Numbered from the stretch's first letter, positions 10,493-21,268 are shown. The stretch is 38,783 bases of DNA from Symbiodinium natans (GCA_905221605.1 CAJNDS010002712.1:1135001-1173783); one strand, 5' to 3'. The notes: generated from the letters alone by a model not told the origin. Numbers and translations are program-made.

Positions 10493-11686
10493 ACACCTGA
10501 GCTAAAGAAGCCCCACTGAGCCAGTTGCCGCATGGTTCTTGTTGGTCCCTGGTTTGCTTGCAGAGTTGGGATCTTGTCTTGGAACCAATTGACAGGGGAT
10601 GAGCAGGTTTCTGTGCATCTGAGAGCTCTTCTTTGCCACATCTTGCTTTTGACATCTTGACTGAAGATCCTTTGCCTTCCAGAGTGTTGCTGCCCCAGCA
10701 CAACGCGCGAAAAGACTCTAGCTTGCATGCTGCAGGTCTATTGAGATCTCAGGCTTTGTTTGCTGTAGGAGTGGCTGCAGTGGTCGGTTCCTGGCGACAT
10801 GGGTTGCCTGGCAGACGCCAAAGGCCACAGCGCTGGCGAAGGGCAGCTCAGCAAGCACCTGAACATCCGCAACTCCAAGCCACACATTGGCACGCTCTTT
10901 TACAATCGGCTTCTGCTGTTTAGAGTGATCTTTAGAAGTACTCAGTTCGTACACGGGAGCAACAGCAACTGTATCCCCATGTTGGGTAGTTGGCCAGAGG
11001 CAACACCTTCCTCGACCTGGAGGACGCCCCAACCCTTGCCGAGCAGATCCGTCACCTTCGTAAGGTGAGTTCCTGTCCGGCGATCGGGGCAACAGAGAAC
11101 CATGGCCACTGCAGGGAAGCTGCACAGACGCCTGAGGCTTCTGAGGCACAGCAGACCAAGGAAGCGACAGATCAAGCGAGCTTCAGGACGCGACTCTCTA
11201 GCAACGCAAAGATGTTTCAGCCAAAGCCCCTGGCCATGCCTTTGGCCACGAGCACTACCTATTACAGCATTCCCACACGACCTTATGTGCTCCCCAGTCA
11301 GCACCCGGCATGCCCGGAATGGAGTCGGCCAGTTCAACCAGCCCCGATCCTTAGTGACTGGTCTTGTGGGCCTCGCGAGTCACCGTGCCTCTTGAGCACC
11401 CCGAGCACTCCCACATCAACGCCGAAAGTGATCCTGGGTTCCTCAGCTCTTCCAAGCATCGGATCAGGCGGGCATGCCACCGGTGAATGCAAGCCATGTG
11501 CCTTCTTCCACCGAAAGGGCTGCTCGAGCGGCAAGACTTGCTTGTTCTGTCACCTCTGCGATGCGGATGCGAAGCGAAAGCGGCATCGACAGCGAGGTCT
11601 TGCAGAGCATGGGCATTGTCACGTGGAGCAGAGCGCTTGAGAACTGAGCAGCAATCTAGCTGCAATCTAGCTGCACACCCTGGGTT
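10493..11686. repeat. tandem segmental duplication, copy 1
   Basis: About 1.19 kb matching 12185-13360 at a fixed offset of 1692 nt, which becomes 1685 after a 7-nt gap. By eye the copies differ by only three substitutions in the body (10817, 11206, 11329), the 7-nt gap near 11335, and an extra 11-nt AATCTAGCTGC unit at the 3' end of copy 1. Left and right boundaries are sharp. This copy carries the intact CCCH zinc-finger frame. Confidence 0.95.
10990..11640 (+). CDS. dinoflagellate CCCH-type zinc-finger protein, C-terminal part
   Basis: Open frame of 216 codons ending in TGA. Residues 165-190 form a CCCH finger, GECKPCAFFHRKGC followed by SSGKTC, LFC and H, i.e. C170-x7-C178-x5-C184-x3-H188, with an extra C190. 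A basic tail AKRKRHRQR follows. The preceding LPSIGSGGHATGECKPC block is typical of a huge dinoflagellate family whose finger sits near the C-terminus; CCCH fingers generally bind RNA, but the target here is unknown. Residues 50-160 are Ser/Pro/Thr-rich and probably disordered. The first codon is TTG after a TAG, so 10990 is probably not the start; an upstream exon joining at ttggccag (10997) is likely. CGTAAG|GTGAGT at 11065 and TTTCAG at 11215-11220 could bound a 156-nt in-frame intron. Confidence 0.7.
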   Translation: MARGNTFLDLEDAPTLAEQIRHLRKVSSCPAIGATENHGHCREAAQTPEASEAQQTKEATDQASFRTRLSSNAKMFQPKPLAMPLATSTTYYSIPTRPYVLPSQHPACPEWSRPVQPAPILSDWSCGPRESPCLLSTPSTPTSTPKVILGSSALPSIGSGGHATGECKPCAFFHRKGCSSGKTCLFCHLCDADAKRKRHRQRGLAEHGHCHVEQSA

Positions 11687-11773
11687 TATGCCCACGGCGT
11701 GCGGGAAATGCAAACAGCATTCAATACGGGTCTTCCTGTAAACTTTTAACTTGCAGTTTCTTGCCTAGGGCAC

Positions 11774-12143
11774 TGTTTGCCAGGCCGCCAGGCAGTGCAT
11801 CAGTGATAGCTGTGTGCGCTGCCTTGGCTGCAGCCAGTGCCGAGCCTTCAATCACCAATCCCTTCCCTCCACTATTAAAAGAGGTTCCCCGTGACTTTGG
11901 GTCAAAAGTGTTCTTTATTGCAGGGAATCGGTTAGGCAAAGCTTGAGCCCGACACCCTCAAACCTGATGCCCCTCTATATAATTCCGGAGAGGTTTCAGA
12001 GGGTTCTGAGAAGATTTCCATCAGGGGGCTGGGGGGGAATTTAATAGAAAGTGGAAGGGATTCTCTTCAAGCAGCTTCGGTTGCACAACGCTCCACTAAT
12101 GTGGGTGACCATGGTTTTGTCACCGCAGGCACTCTGTGAGCAA
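11774..12143. repeat. diverged repeat in the spacer between duplication copies
   Basis: Two blocks of the spacer, 11774-11837 and 12069-12143, resemble 13531-13584 and 13599-13673 downstream of copy 2, at clearly lower identity than the main duplication (about 15-17 mismatches in 74 nt for the second pair). The blocks keep their order but the distance between them is shorter downstream of copy 2. This suggests the duplicated unit once included the spacer. Confidence 0.6.
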
Positions 12144-12184
12144 AAAAGCTCCAGGAGAGGGAATCGGGAGCTCGACACAGCTCA

Positions 12185-13360
12185 ACACCTGAGCTAAAGA
12201 AGCCCCACTGAGCCAGTTGCCGCATGGTTCTTGTTGGTCCCTGGTTTGCTTGCAGAGTTGGGATCTTGTCTTGGAACCAATTGACAGGGGATGAGCAGGT
12301 TTCTGTGCATCTGAGAGCTCTTCTTTGCCACATCTTGCTTTTGACATCTTGACTGAAGATCCTTTGCCTTCCAGAGTGTTGCTGCCCCAGCACAACGCGC
12401 GAAAAGACTCTAGCTTGCATGCTGCAGGTCTATTGAGATCTCAGGCTTTGTTTGCTGTAGGAGTGGCTGCAGTGGTCGGTTCCTGGCGACATGGGTTGCC
12501 TGGCAGACACCAAAGGCCACAGCGCTGGCGAAGGGCAGCTCAGCAAGCACCTGAACATCCGCAACTCCAAGCCACACATTGGCACGCTCTTTTACAATCG
12601 GCTTCTGCTGTTTAGAGTGATCTTTAGAAGTACTCAGTTCGTACACGGGAGCAACAGCAACTGTATCCCCATGTTGGGTAGTTGGCCAGAGGCAACACCT
12701 TCCTCGACCTGGAGGACGCCCCAACCCTTGCCGAGCAGATCCGTCACCTTCGTAAGGTGAGTTCCTGTCCGGCGATCGGGGCAACAGAGAACCATGGCCA
12801 CTGCAGGGAAGCTGCACAGACGCCTGAGGCTTCTGAGGCACAGCAGACCAAGGAAGCGACAGATCAAGCGAGCTTCAGGACGCGACTCTCTAGCAACACA
12901 AAGATGTTTCAGCCAAAGCCCCTGGCCATGCCTTTGGCCACGAGCACTACCTATTACAGCATTCCCACACGACCTTATGTGCTCCCCAGTCAGCACCCGG
13001 CATGCCCGGAATGGAGTCGGTCAGTTCCCCGATCCTTAGTGACTGGTCTTGTGGGCCTCGCGAGTCACCGTGCCTCTTGAGCACCCCGAGCACTCCCACA
13101 TCAACGCCGAAAGTGATCCTGGGTTCCTCAGCTCTTCCAAGCATCGGATCAGGCGGGCATGCCACCGGTGAATGCAAGCCATGTGCCTTCTTCCACCGAA
13201 AGGGCTGCTCGAGCGGCAAGACTTGCTTGTTCTGTCACCTCTGCGATGCGGATGCGAAGCGAAAGCGGCATCGACAGCGAGGTCTTGCAGAGCATGGGCA
13301 TTGTCACGTGGAGCAGAGCGCTTGAGAACTGAGCAGCAATCTAGCTGCACACCCTTGGTT
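12185..13360. repeat. tandem segmental duplication, copy 2
   Basis: Second copy of the 1.2-kb unit. It lacks 7 nt relative to copy 1 shortly after 13026 and has one rather than two AATCTAGCTGC units at its 3' end. Flanks differ from those of copy 1 immediately outside the shared part. Confidence 0.95.
12682..13325 (+). pseudogene. CCCH zinc-finger ORF, frameshifted second copy
   Basis: The frame equivalent to copy 1 opens at 12682 but stops at 13080, because the 7-nt deletion near 13027 shifts it before the zinc finger. The finger itself (13167-13244) is unchanged and lies in another frame, open from an ATG at 13002 to TGA at 13325 (107 codons, starting MPGMESVSSPILSDW). The copy is therefore either a broken gene or a version in which a shorter finger protein is made from the ATG at 13002. 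One amino-acid change precedes the break (Ala to Thr, from the substitution at 12898). With so few changes from copy 1 the duplication looks recent. Confidence 0.65.
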
Positions 13361-13699
13361 GAGGATCCCCTTGTACACTTGTACACTTAGCGACAGAAAT
13401 GCAAGTAGCAGTGCATCCTCCGTAGAATTTTGTGACATGGAGGTCAGAGGTCAGAGGTCAGAGTTTTCCCGGCAGCCAAGTGAATGAATGGAACATGATC
13501 TATGGCGCCGACTGCATGCTAGGCGTGGTTGTTCGCCAGGCAGCTCTCGGTGATAGCTGTTTGCGCTGCCTCGGCTGTAGACAGCCCTCATACATTTTAA
13601 GCAGCCTCGGCTGCCCAATGCTCCACAAACGTGGGCGAACTTAGTTTTGTCAACGTAGGCGCTCCATGAGCAAGGTCCAAAAGAGGGACAGAGGAGCCC

Positions 13700-15160
13700 A
13701 ACCGCAGCATTACATCACTGCGTTTCTGTGTGTACCGTTTCTGAAGCTCGAGAGAACTTTCAACCGAAGCAAAGGAAGCCTTAGCCTTGGTCTTCGCCAA
13801 AGCCCTCCAGCTGCTTGTGGCCTGCGTCCACGACAGCTCGCTGATTGAGACTCTTGGTTGGAGGGGAAGACTGGAAGCAGGGCCGAGAGCCCATCAGGCT
13901 GCTTGGGATCTGTGTGATGCCGGAGTCTTAGTGTGAGTTATTGTGAGTTCATGTTGAGTTTGCTCATAAGCTTCCTTCCTGCAGAGCGAGCTCGTGATTT
14001 GCGGTGATGCGCAGCTTCTCGCTGTACTTGATGCTTCTACAAGCCACGAGCACTGAAAAGGCCCTCTGCAGCATGGGAAGAATAGCCTAATGCGCGAAGA
14101 TCTGTGAAGGTAGCGGGGGAATATCACAAGGCGAGACACGGAATCATGTGAGATGATATCCGGCACAGCCTCACTAGATCACTACGACGCAGCACCATGT
14201 CAGCATCGTTTCCCACAAAAAGAATGCACATTGCGCCATGACACTTGAGGCGAGGTGTAGAGCATGTGATCCCTGCTCTTACACACACATACACACATCC
14301 CGATGCCCCCCAGTTGATCAGGAAAACTTTCACAAAGACATTAAAGCGTGTCAATTCAGCCGAAAAGCGGCCCGAGCAGCGGGTGACTTCCTACGTACAG
14401 GTAACAAGGGCGGGTTATATCTAGGCATGTTGTCACAGTTCTTCCGAAACGAGGACAGAGCTGGAAAAGATTTCTGTCATGCACTGCAAGTTCGATTTGC
14501 AATTTGGCAGCATCCAAGTGCACGGAATTGAGGCTTCATCTAAGGACAGAGTCGAGCTTTGTCACAGCATGCCAGGCTGTAGAGTGTTAAGATGTTTCAA
14601 GGCAAGCATGGCACTTCGAGATTTTCGGCCAAATTCTCCTGGAGACGCTGGCCCAGTTTGGTGGACAGGTGCGATCGTCAACCGCTCGAAGTTGCGGCCG
14701 CTCAAGACGGGTCCCGGTTTGGGGGGTTCTTCTTATTATGCTCAGGATTAGAGTATGTTGGGGTCGACCAGGGGTCTCCCCATTTATTATTTTGTTGAAA
14801 CAACCGTATCAATCCCCACCAAAGCTGCGTGTCGCTGCTTTTCGCAGATCGTTGTGTGTGCCTGCTGGCGCCGTGGAGGCCTGGTGTGACGACTACACGG
14901 AGGCTTGGTCCATGCTCTATGGTGACCTGGCAAGGTCAGACCAACAGTGACTGAATTTGGGAGGTTGAAGGCAGAGAGCTTCACTGGCCGTTTTTGCCGA
15001 GTTATTGGCATGATTGGATTTCTGGCAATTAGTACTGTACTTAAACTGTTATTCCACAAGGCCCTTGGCTGTGCTTGAAGCTGCCAGTGACATTCAAAAG
15101 TGCCCTGGTGCACAGACACTCGCATGTGGCGCCATCCTGAACCCGGCAACCCGAAAGCTG
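13700..15160. other. no supportable gene
   Basis: Short frames only. One plus frame from ATG 14479 to 14751 (90 codons) has a mixed composition but no recognised domain and competes with other frames. A short CA-rich stretch lies near 14280-14297. Confidence 0.4.
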
Positions 15161-15173
15161 AAACCCTAAACCC
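15161..15173. repeat. interstitial telomere-like run, AAACCCTAAACCC
   Basis: Just under two units of the CCCTAAA motif in unique sequence. Confidence 0.7.
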
Positions 15174-15849
15174 GAGCCTTCCTGTGAGCCAAGGAATGGC
15201 TTCTCAGACCTTCCTGGAGGCTGGACGTGGTAGCGTCTGTGGCGTTTTCCTTGTGATCATATTCCTAATGTAAACTAGAAGTCGGTGTTGTCATCATGTC
15301 TTGTGGTTCAGGATGTCGGGCTCAGCTTTGGTGATTTTTGTTAGGGCTGACAACACGTGAGGGCCTGGCTCGGACTGAAAGCCCGGCATGTCACACACAC
15401 TGCGAGGCCATCGAGGGCTCCCGGACCAGCCTTTGCAGTGCATTGCTCCAAGGCTCCAGCAAGAAAGTGAAGGCACCCACCGGGCGGGCGAGGGATAGCT
15501 TTAATCCTGTATTGCTGCATCTCAAAACTTGAGTGTGTTCTTTGCTTTCGGCTTTTGTTTCTGCCATCCATTGATCAGTGATCGATGCAGTGATCGATGC
15601 ATGGCCTGCATCCAGCCCACCCTCATGCGACTCACGGCCACAACTAGACCCTTGGCTTGTCCTGGTCCCCGCCGTCCTCGCACACCCACAACACCCTCAA
15701 ACCCCTCCCAAATTCCTGACTACAGGAGGCGCTCAGCAAGGCTCCTCGCGGAGATCGTGCCGCCAGTCTCTCGTTGCATCAATGCCCAAAGCTCTGGGAG
15801 TTGAGCCATCCAGAATCCAGCCAACAACCACACGCCTCCCTCAGGATGG

Positions 15850-15871
15850 TTTAGGGTTTAGGGTTTAGGGT
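15850..15871. repeat. interstitial telomere-like run (TTTAGGG)3
   Basis: Three perfect TTTAGGG units. An opposite-strand CCCTAAA unit lies about 35 nt downstream near 15906, giving a head-to-head arrangement. Confidence 0.85.
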
Positions 15872-16293
15872 GTTTCAACATGCTCACATCATGAAGCACG
15901 AACCCGAACCCTAAACAGCTGAGCTCAGAGCTTGGATTCTGGATCACATGCGAAGGGGGTGGTAAAGTTGTTCAAGTCATGCCCCGATTTCTATTCACCT
16001 ACTTAGTTTGACAGCAAAAGCACGAGATGTGCGCAAGTACTTTTTGCACAAGTTCTGAAGAAAAGCAAGAAACAAAAGATTTAAACAAGAAAAAAGATAA
16101 TGACATATGAGAATCCAAAGAGGTGCCCTGCAAGTGGGCGTGGGGCGGCGGCAGCTGTCGCCACTTCTCTGGGCGCTACGAGACATGCACCTGGAGGCTT
16201 ACTCCCCCTATCCCCTCCTTTGAAGACTTGAAGAGAAGATGGGGATAAAAGTCTACTGGTCCCTGTAAAAATGGGGTGGTTAACGATAATAAG

Positions 16294-16346
16294 GGGGCCG
16301 GAATATAGAACCCCAAATAGTAGGATCCCCTTGTAAGGACCCCAAA
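16294..16346. repeat. dispersed repeat, copy 1 (pair at 24461-24516)
   Basis: About 53 nt sharing AGTAGGATCCCC, TAAGGACCCCAA and GAATATA with 24461-24516 in the same order and orientation, with small indels. On the minus strand both read WGPY..GILL..VLYSGPL, which reflects a shared ancestor. The flanks do not match, so this is a short interspersed element or a conserved end of one. Confidence 0.75.
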
Positions 16347-16502
16347 GCTGCTGTAGGTGCTTGAGATACTTCTCAGCGATATCCTGACAATCCGCGCTGA
16401 CCGGCTTGGTCCTCAGTAGGGTTGACGGTTTCATTTAGGTCCGGCTCCGTCCCAGACACAGGTAGCAGGGTGTCTGGACTTTGGCAGCTTCGTCGTTTCT
16501 GA

Positions 16503-17063
16503 CTGAGCGATGACTTGTTTGAACTCAGCGGCCTGATAGGAAGGTTTGAAGCCAAAGCAACGGTTAACGGTGCAGAGTATGGGAGGCACTTCAAAGTGCT
16601 CCGTGAATGGATTGTGGAGAATGATTGTGAACTTCCTGCCTTGGGGATGTACACGTCAAGTGTGAAAAATGTTAAGATTGAGCTAACAAAAGCTGACCAT
16701 GAGCCCATGCATGACTCTTGAATCAACACAGTCCAGATTCAGCATATCATCGTCGGCTTCAACCGGCCATGATTGACCGCCCCAATCAGGCAGTGCTTTT
16801 ATTATGGAGTCGACGACCTTTGGAAGCGGTGCCCTGCGATTCTTGATGCATTGGTAGAGCAACTCGGCTTCAAGAAGACTCGGGGTTCTGTTACCATGAG
16901 TGGTGACTGTACGTCGATCTTCGCCGCTGAGCGCTTTCCACTCAAGATTCTTCTGCCAGGCTTTTCATGTCATCTAGATCCCGTCATGTCAGGCCATGCT
17001 GGACATAACACAGATTTCATGACTTCAATGCAGACATACATCGCATGTCTTCGCAAGGAGTAA
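16503..17063 (+). pseudogene. hypothetical reading frame interrupted by two TGA codons
   Basis: One plus frame stays open from 16503 to TAA at 17061-17063 except for two in-frame TGA codons at 16719-16721 and about 16767-16769. The segment before the first TGA encodes a Lys/Glu-balanced peptide (HFKVLREWIVENDCELPALG) and the segment after the second one reads CPAILDALVEQLGFKKTRG and GDCTSIFAAERFPLKILLPG, both unlike random high-GC translation. No family is recognised. It may be a decayed gene, two exons in the same frame flanking a short intron, or chance. An upstream acceptor-like CTGATAG|GA occurs at about 16538. Confidence 0.35.
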
Positions 17064-17280
17064 ACGGAGTTTATCACTCTTTCTCTTTCTCTCGCTCCTT
17101 TCGCCCGCTCACTGCCTTCATAGACTAGAGAGAGACACGACAAGAAACTCAACGCGACACACGAGCCATGCAACACGAGACAAGATGTGACATGACATGA
17201 GACATACAGCACCATACACGCGAGACCCAGCGCACTTTGCTGCGCCTTCGCGAAGAAGCATGTAGAGGAGCTAAACCCCA

Positions 17281-17835
17281 TCAGCTTGAGCCAAGGTTTG
17301 CACCCCACCTGCTGGAGCCCCTGCTGGATGGCCACATGTGGGTGAGCCGCGAGCCCCTTGGCATCCCCAGTCTGTCCTCCGTTGCAAGTGCGGACCCCTC
17401 ACCAGCACAGTAGGTTTTGGACTTTAGGTCCAGTTTCGGGATGCTTGTGGCATGTAACGTTCCATGCTTTACGTTGCCTTCAAAGGCCAGGGCTTGAACT
17501 TCCAGGCTGCTGGGGGTGCAGTGGGGGTGCACTCCAGAAAGGTTCATGGACCCCATCCCTCGCGAAGGACTACGGATGGCTTGCGGCGGGTGAACCTCTG
17601 GGTCACTTCGCGATGTTGTTGAGTTTGCTTTGTTTGTTGTTTTGCTGCTTGCCCAGAAGGGGGGGGTCAGTTCTTTTCGTCTTGGCTTTCTCGGATGAAG
17701 GATGCAGTGTGGAAGGACAGAGAGAATATACTTGTCAAGGGGTACGTAGCAGTGAGCCTCACGCCTCAACATGAACAGAACTGTGTGGCTGTGGCGCCTA
17801 GCTTGCCGGTGCAAGTTCCGCATGATTTCTTCCAT
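17281..17835 (-). CDS. hypothetical 184-codon ORF (doubtful)
   Basis: One of the longest minus-strand frames in the window. The start at 17835 is ATG-like in context but unproven. The peptide is Ser/Pro/His-rich with no signal peptide, membrane segment or domain I recognise. A 138-codon plus frame (17358-17774) overlaps it completely. I cannot choose between them on sequence alone. Confidence 0.2.
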   Translation of the reverse strand: MEEIMRNLHRQARRHSHTVLFMLRREAHCYVPLDKYILSVLPHCILHPRKPRRKELTPPFWASSKTTNKANSTTSRSDPEVHPPQAIRSPSRGMGSMNLSGVHPHCTPSSLEVQALAFEGNVKHGTLHATSIPKLDLKSKTYCAGEGSALATEDRLGMPRGSRLTHMWPSSRGSSRWGANLGSS

Positions 17836-18699
17836 GGCTGGAAATCATGAGGGTTCCGGGTTCCATCTAAAATCTAAGCTTCCTCTGAAATCCTTGGAGG
17901 CCATAGACAAGGTCAAGCTTGCTATTGCCAAAGGCCAAATGTGCCACCTGTGCTTCTGACTCCACGACGTGGTCTAAGCCCTCAGGTCCAGTACATCTAT
18001 GGCAACCCTGCTTCTGCGCTGCAAATGGGGGCACTAGAGGCTATAACTTACGATTTCTGGAATTTCCGGGTGCCCGCTTGGAGGCAAGGGAAATGGTCGA
18101 GGGAGATGCCGGGGCATGCAGTAGGGGAAGGGGGGCTGGGACTTCTCGCGTAGATTCTTGAACTGTTGAATGTCATTGGGAGCAGATCAACCCACGCACT
18201 TCGACAGAAGCAAGGCATTGACATGAATGTAAAGATCGATCGAGCGTCGTGCCATTCTGTCCGACAGCTCAGGAAGAGCTAGAGCATGTGTCCCGGCAAA
18301 ATTCATCCGGGCAGCCTTCTTCCGATTGCTTCACTGTATGGTTGACAAGATACGACCGGCAATGCTTCTTCGGCAGTTCAGTATTGTCGGATCGGATGTG
18401 CCAATTGCTTGTCACCGTAGCACTAGATAGGGGGACAGGGAGAGGCTCTGGAAGAGGGAGCGAAAGCAGCAGCAAAATGTTGGCGCTTTCCGCTGGCCCT
18501 GACCCTCAAAGCTTGAGGTATTTGCAGGTCCTTTGGGCACCCTGGTGGAGCGGCTGCCTGAGACCCATATCGAGGCCCAGCAGTGAAAGCCCGAGGCTCC
18601 TGAACATCAGAACCGGAATCTGCACAGCCTGGCTTGGATCCTTCCTTTGTTAGGGGTCCTCAAAGAGGGCCTTGATCATCCATCGCGGCCAGATGTGCA

Positions 18700-18726
18700 C
18701 CCCCCCCCCCCCCCCCCCCCCCCCCC
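18700..18726. repeat. 27-nt poly-C tract
   Basis: Uninterrupted C run on the plus strand. The poly-Pro in an overlapping frame derives from it. Length may be unreliable. Confidence 0.95.
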
Positions 18727-18827
18727 GCAAAAAGCTACACAAGGCTATGCAAAGAAACGCGACTGGAAGTTACTAGAGCAACAGCATTTGTGCCTGTCCA
18801 ACACGACATCTCTTAGGAGCTATTGTA

Positions 18828-19247
18828 TTGTCTCGTGTTGTTCGTCGTTGGTTTCAAGGGGCAATCCCACCAGCACTTGCTGGGGAGATGCTTTCAGTGA
18901 TTGGCATGATCTTGGTGCCGCTCTGGATTCTTTTGACTGGGGCACACCGAACCCTCTGTCTGCCCTTTATGCTGAAGAATCTCAAACACTGGAAACCTCA
19001 GCAAGAACCTGCAGTCATCGGAGGTGTTCCGTCATCCCGTCATTGCAGCACCTCGGCGACTGAACCGGACATCTCCCTGTCCATTCCGGAAGTACCCGGA
19101 GTCCTGCGTGCACCCCCAAAGACCTCTAAGCAGAACCATGCAGAACCTTCTCTCCGATGTGTGCATTTGAAGCCATGGCCTCAAGAAGTACCTGCTGAGT
19201 CCACTGATGCACATGGCATCAGTGGCACAAGGAGACCGTCAACCTGA
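18828..19247 (+). CDS. hypothetical ORF with one possible membrane segment
   Basis: Frame of 139 codons. Residues about 22-41 form a hydrophobic stretch (EMLSVIGMILVPLWILLTGA), followed by a basic patch (KNLKHWKPQQE) and a Pro/Ser/Thr-rich C-terminal half. The start codon is TTG, so it may be an exon. A second plus frame (18647-19063) overlaps the first half and is also mixed in composition. Family and function unknown. Confidence 0.25.
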   Translation: MSRVVRRWFQGAIPPALAGEMLSVIGMILVPLWILLTGAHRTLCLPFMLKNLKHWKPQQEPAVIGGVPSSRHCSTSATEPDISLSIPEVPGVLRAPPKTSKQNHAEPSLRCVHLKPWPQEVPAESTDAHGISGTRRPST

Positions 19248-19249
19248 AG

Positions 19250-21061
19250 TGGCATCAGTTTGGGAGACGGCGCCTGATCGTGGTTCGCCTGGCTGCATGA
19301 GTGTTTGCACGTGACAAGCTCTGAACGCTTCTCCGAACGCAGGACATGCAGAGCCTGGAATTCACGTACTGTCCTCCTGTGTCCCTTGGAATCAAAGCTC
19401 AGGTTTCTCTTCAGCAGATCACCTGTCTCGTCTCCTACCTCGTGGTCAGCAACCTGTAGTGAAAGGCTGATCTGGTGACAGCATGAGCTCAGACCCCAAG
19501 ACGAGGCTCCCAACCTTTGACAAGGCTGTGGTTGGGAGCCTACATGAGCCTGCACTCCTGAGGCATGGTCCAAGATCTGCCGCTTTGGCTTCTCCTCTGC
19601 GCCTGCACACTCTGGGGAACGCCCTTGCGCCTGCACGAAGTCCAGACTTTTCAGCTATTTCTCCGTGTGAATTGCGCGGGACTGATATGTACGACAGGCA
19701 TGTGCGCGGAGACCATCACTCTTGAGTCGGCTGCTCTAACATAGAAACCTCTGCATTCCAGCCAGCACAGTTCAGGATCACCACTATCCAGCTGGCCCAC
19801 GGCTGCTACATAGCCGCGTGGGAGGCCAACCTTGGGATTATGGGGGTTCAGGTCAGTTTAGGAGAGCTACGAACTGGAACCCCGAAGCCTTTAACCTTCC
19901 CCTTTCAAATGAGTTCGTCAGGCAGTGAGGGTCGTGTTGTGTTGGGAGGGCTGCACCCCGCTCTCAAAGCAAAATGTGTTGATCTCTCTTGTGTTCTTCG
20001 TTAGCCTCGTACTGGCATGCGCCGCAATCTTGGAAAGCACAGCCGTCCTAGTGAACTGGATCCCTGAACCTGAACCGTTTACCCACAGGCTTGCACCCAG
20101 CGATGCGTTTCGCTAGCTTGCCGGCAGCAGCAAGAGTTATGATGCTTTCACGTGAGATGCGCTATCGTATCCGCAGGATTTCATCGGGGTGGTTCGTGAA
20201 AGTCATGCATGGGGCCTTTGAAATATCTGACCAGACGTAAGGTTGACGTGAGATGATTTTCCGTACTGTAGCATCCCCGCCACCTCTTCTGGGATCTGTC
20301 AGTCGTTCGAAAACGTTATCATAGCTCGAACATCCGAGGTCGACCCTGTGGCTTGAGCCTTTTTTCCTACCCATTCCAAGTTTGAAAGTCCTCCCTGGAC
20401 CCACTGCTTCGCACGAAGCCCAAATAGCTTCTGCGCCACCAGCAGTCAGCTCAGGACTTCAAGCTTTGCCACCTGAAGGTCGGAAGCAATGTGCGATTTC
20501 TAAGTTACCAGTTATATACCAATATTCAGGCATTTGCCACAAGAGGCCGTGCCGCATGCATTGGAGTCAAAAAGTGGGGTGCCGATACGCCCTAGCTCCT
20601 ATGCCAGGTGCCGCGAAGCCTTTGCCAATTCTTCGTGCAGCTGCGCCTGGTTTGCTGTCTCCTGTCCTTGCCGCACGGCATCGCATGGTCGCACTGGGAA
20701 TGTAAAGCCAATGAAAGCCGTACATGAGGACTGTCTTCTGAGCCTTAGTTGGCTATGCAGTGTGCGTGTGCTCCTTACCAGCTATCAAGCTATCAGTGAT
20801 AATCCTGCAAGGAGCCAGGTCTCAAGTTTTCCCGACACCTAACCATGCTGAGACCTTCATACTGCTTTCTCTGTGGGGGTTCTCAGCCTCTTTGGGGTTG
20901 AAGTCCAAGCGTCAGACGCCGGGGCTGCCTTTTCTTTTAAGAACGGTAGAATGGATGCATGGGCTGGCTGCTGCTGAGGGTGGTGATCGTGGCCATGATG
21001 CTACCTTGCTTTGACGAGAGCAGCGCAGCCGAAATATGTAGAATCACCGTGTGCCAGTGAC
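19250..21061. other. no supportable gene
   Basis: Only short, mutually overlapping frames up to 151 codons (minus 19636-19181), none with recognisable features. No RNA gene seen. Confidence 0.4.
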
Positions 21062-21078
21062 AGTGTGTGTGTGTGTGC
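21062..21078. repeat. GT dinucleotide microsatellite
   Basis: Short uninterrupted GT run. Confidence 0.85.
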
Positions 21079-21198
21079 ACTGCATTGTGCTTGATGCCAT
21101 CTTCCAGGCTCCACCCTGGATTGCTTGGATGGAGACCGCGCGGCGCCGCGGGTCCTCTCCGCGAGCGTTGCCTTCCTTCAGTGGCGTCCCGAAAGCAT

Positions 21199-21268
21199 GT
21201 TATTATTGTTGTTTTTTATGATTATTTTATTTTTATCATGATTATTATCACTATTATTACTATTATTT
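21199..21268. repeat. TTA/ATT-rich low-complexity tract
   Basis: About 70 nt of ATT/TTA words with scattered G and C in otherwise GC-richer DNA. Not coding. Confidence 0.8.

Noticed and set aside
10405-11149. Minus-strand ORFs over the duplicated unit (107-143 codons)
   Set aside because: They recur in both copies only because the DNA is duplicated; the recognisable CCCH domain is on plus.
17284-17296. Partial match to the complement of the dinoflagellate spliced leader end (CTTGAGCCAA)
   Set aside because: Only 10 nt match and the remainder of the 22-nt leader is absent, so it is not a relic of a retrocopied leader.
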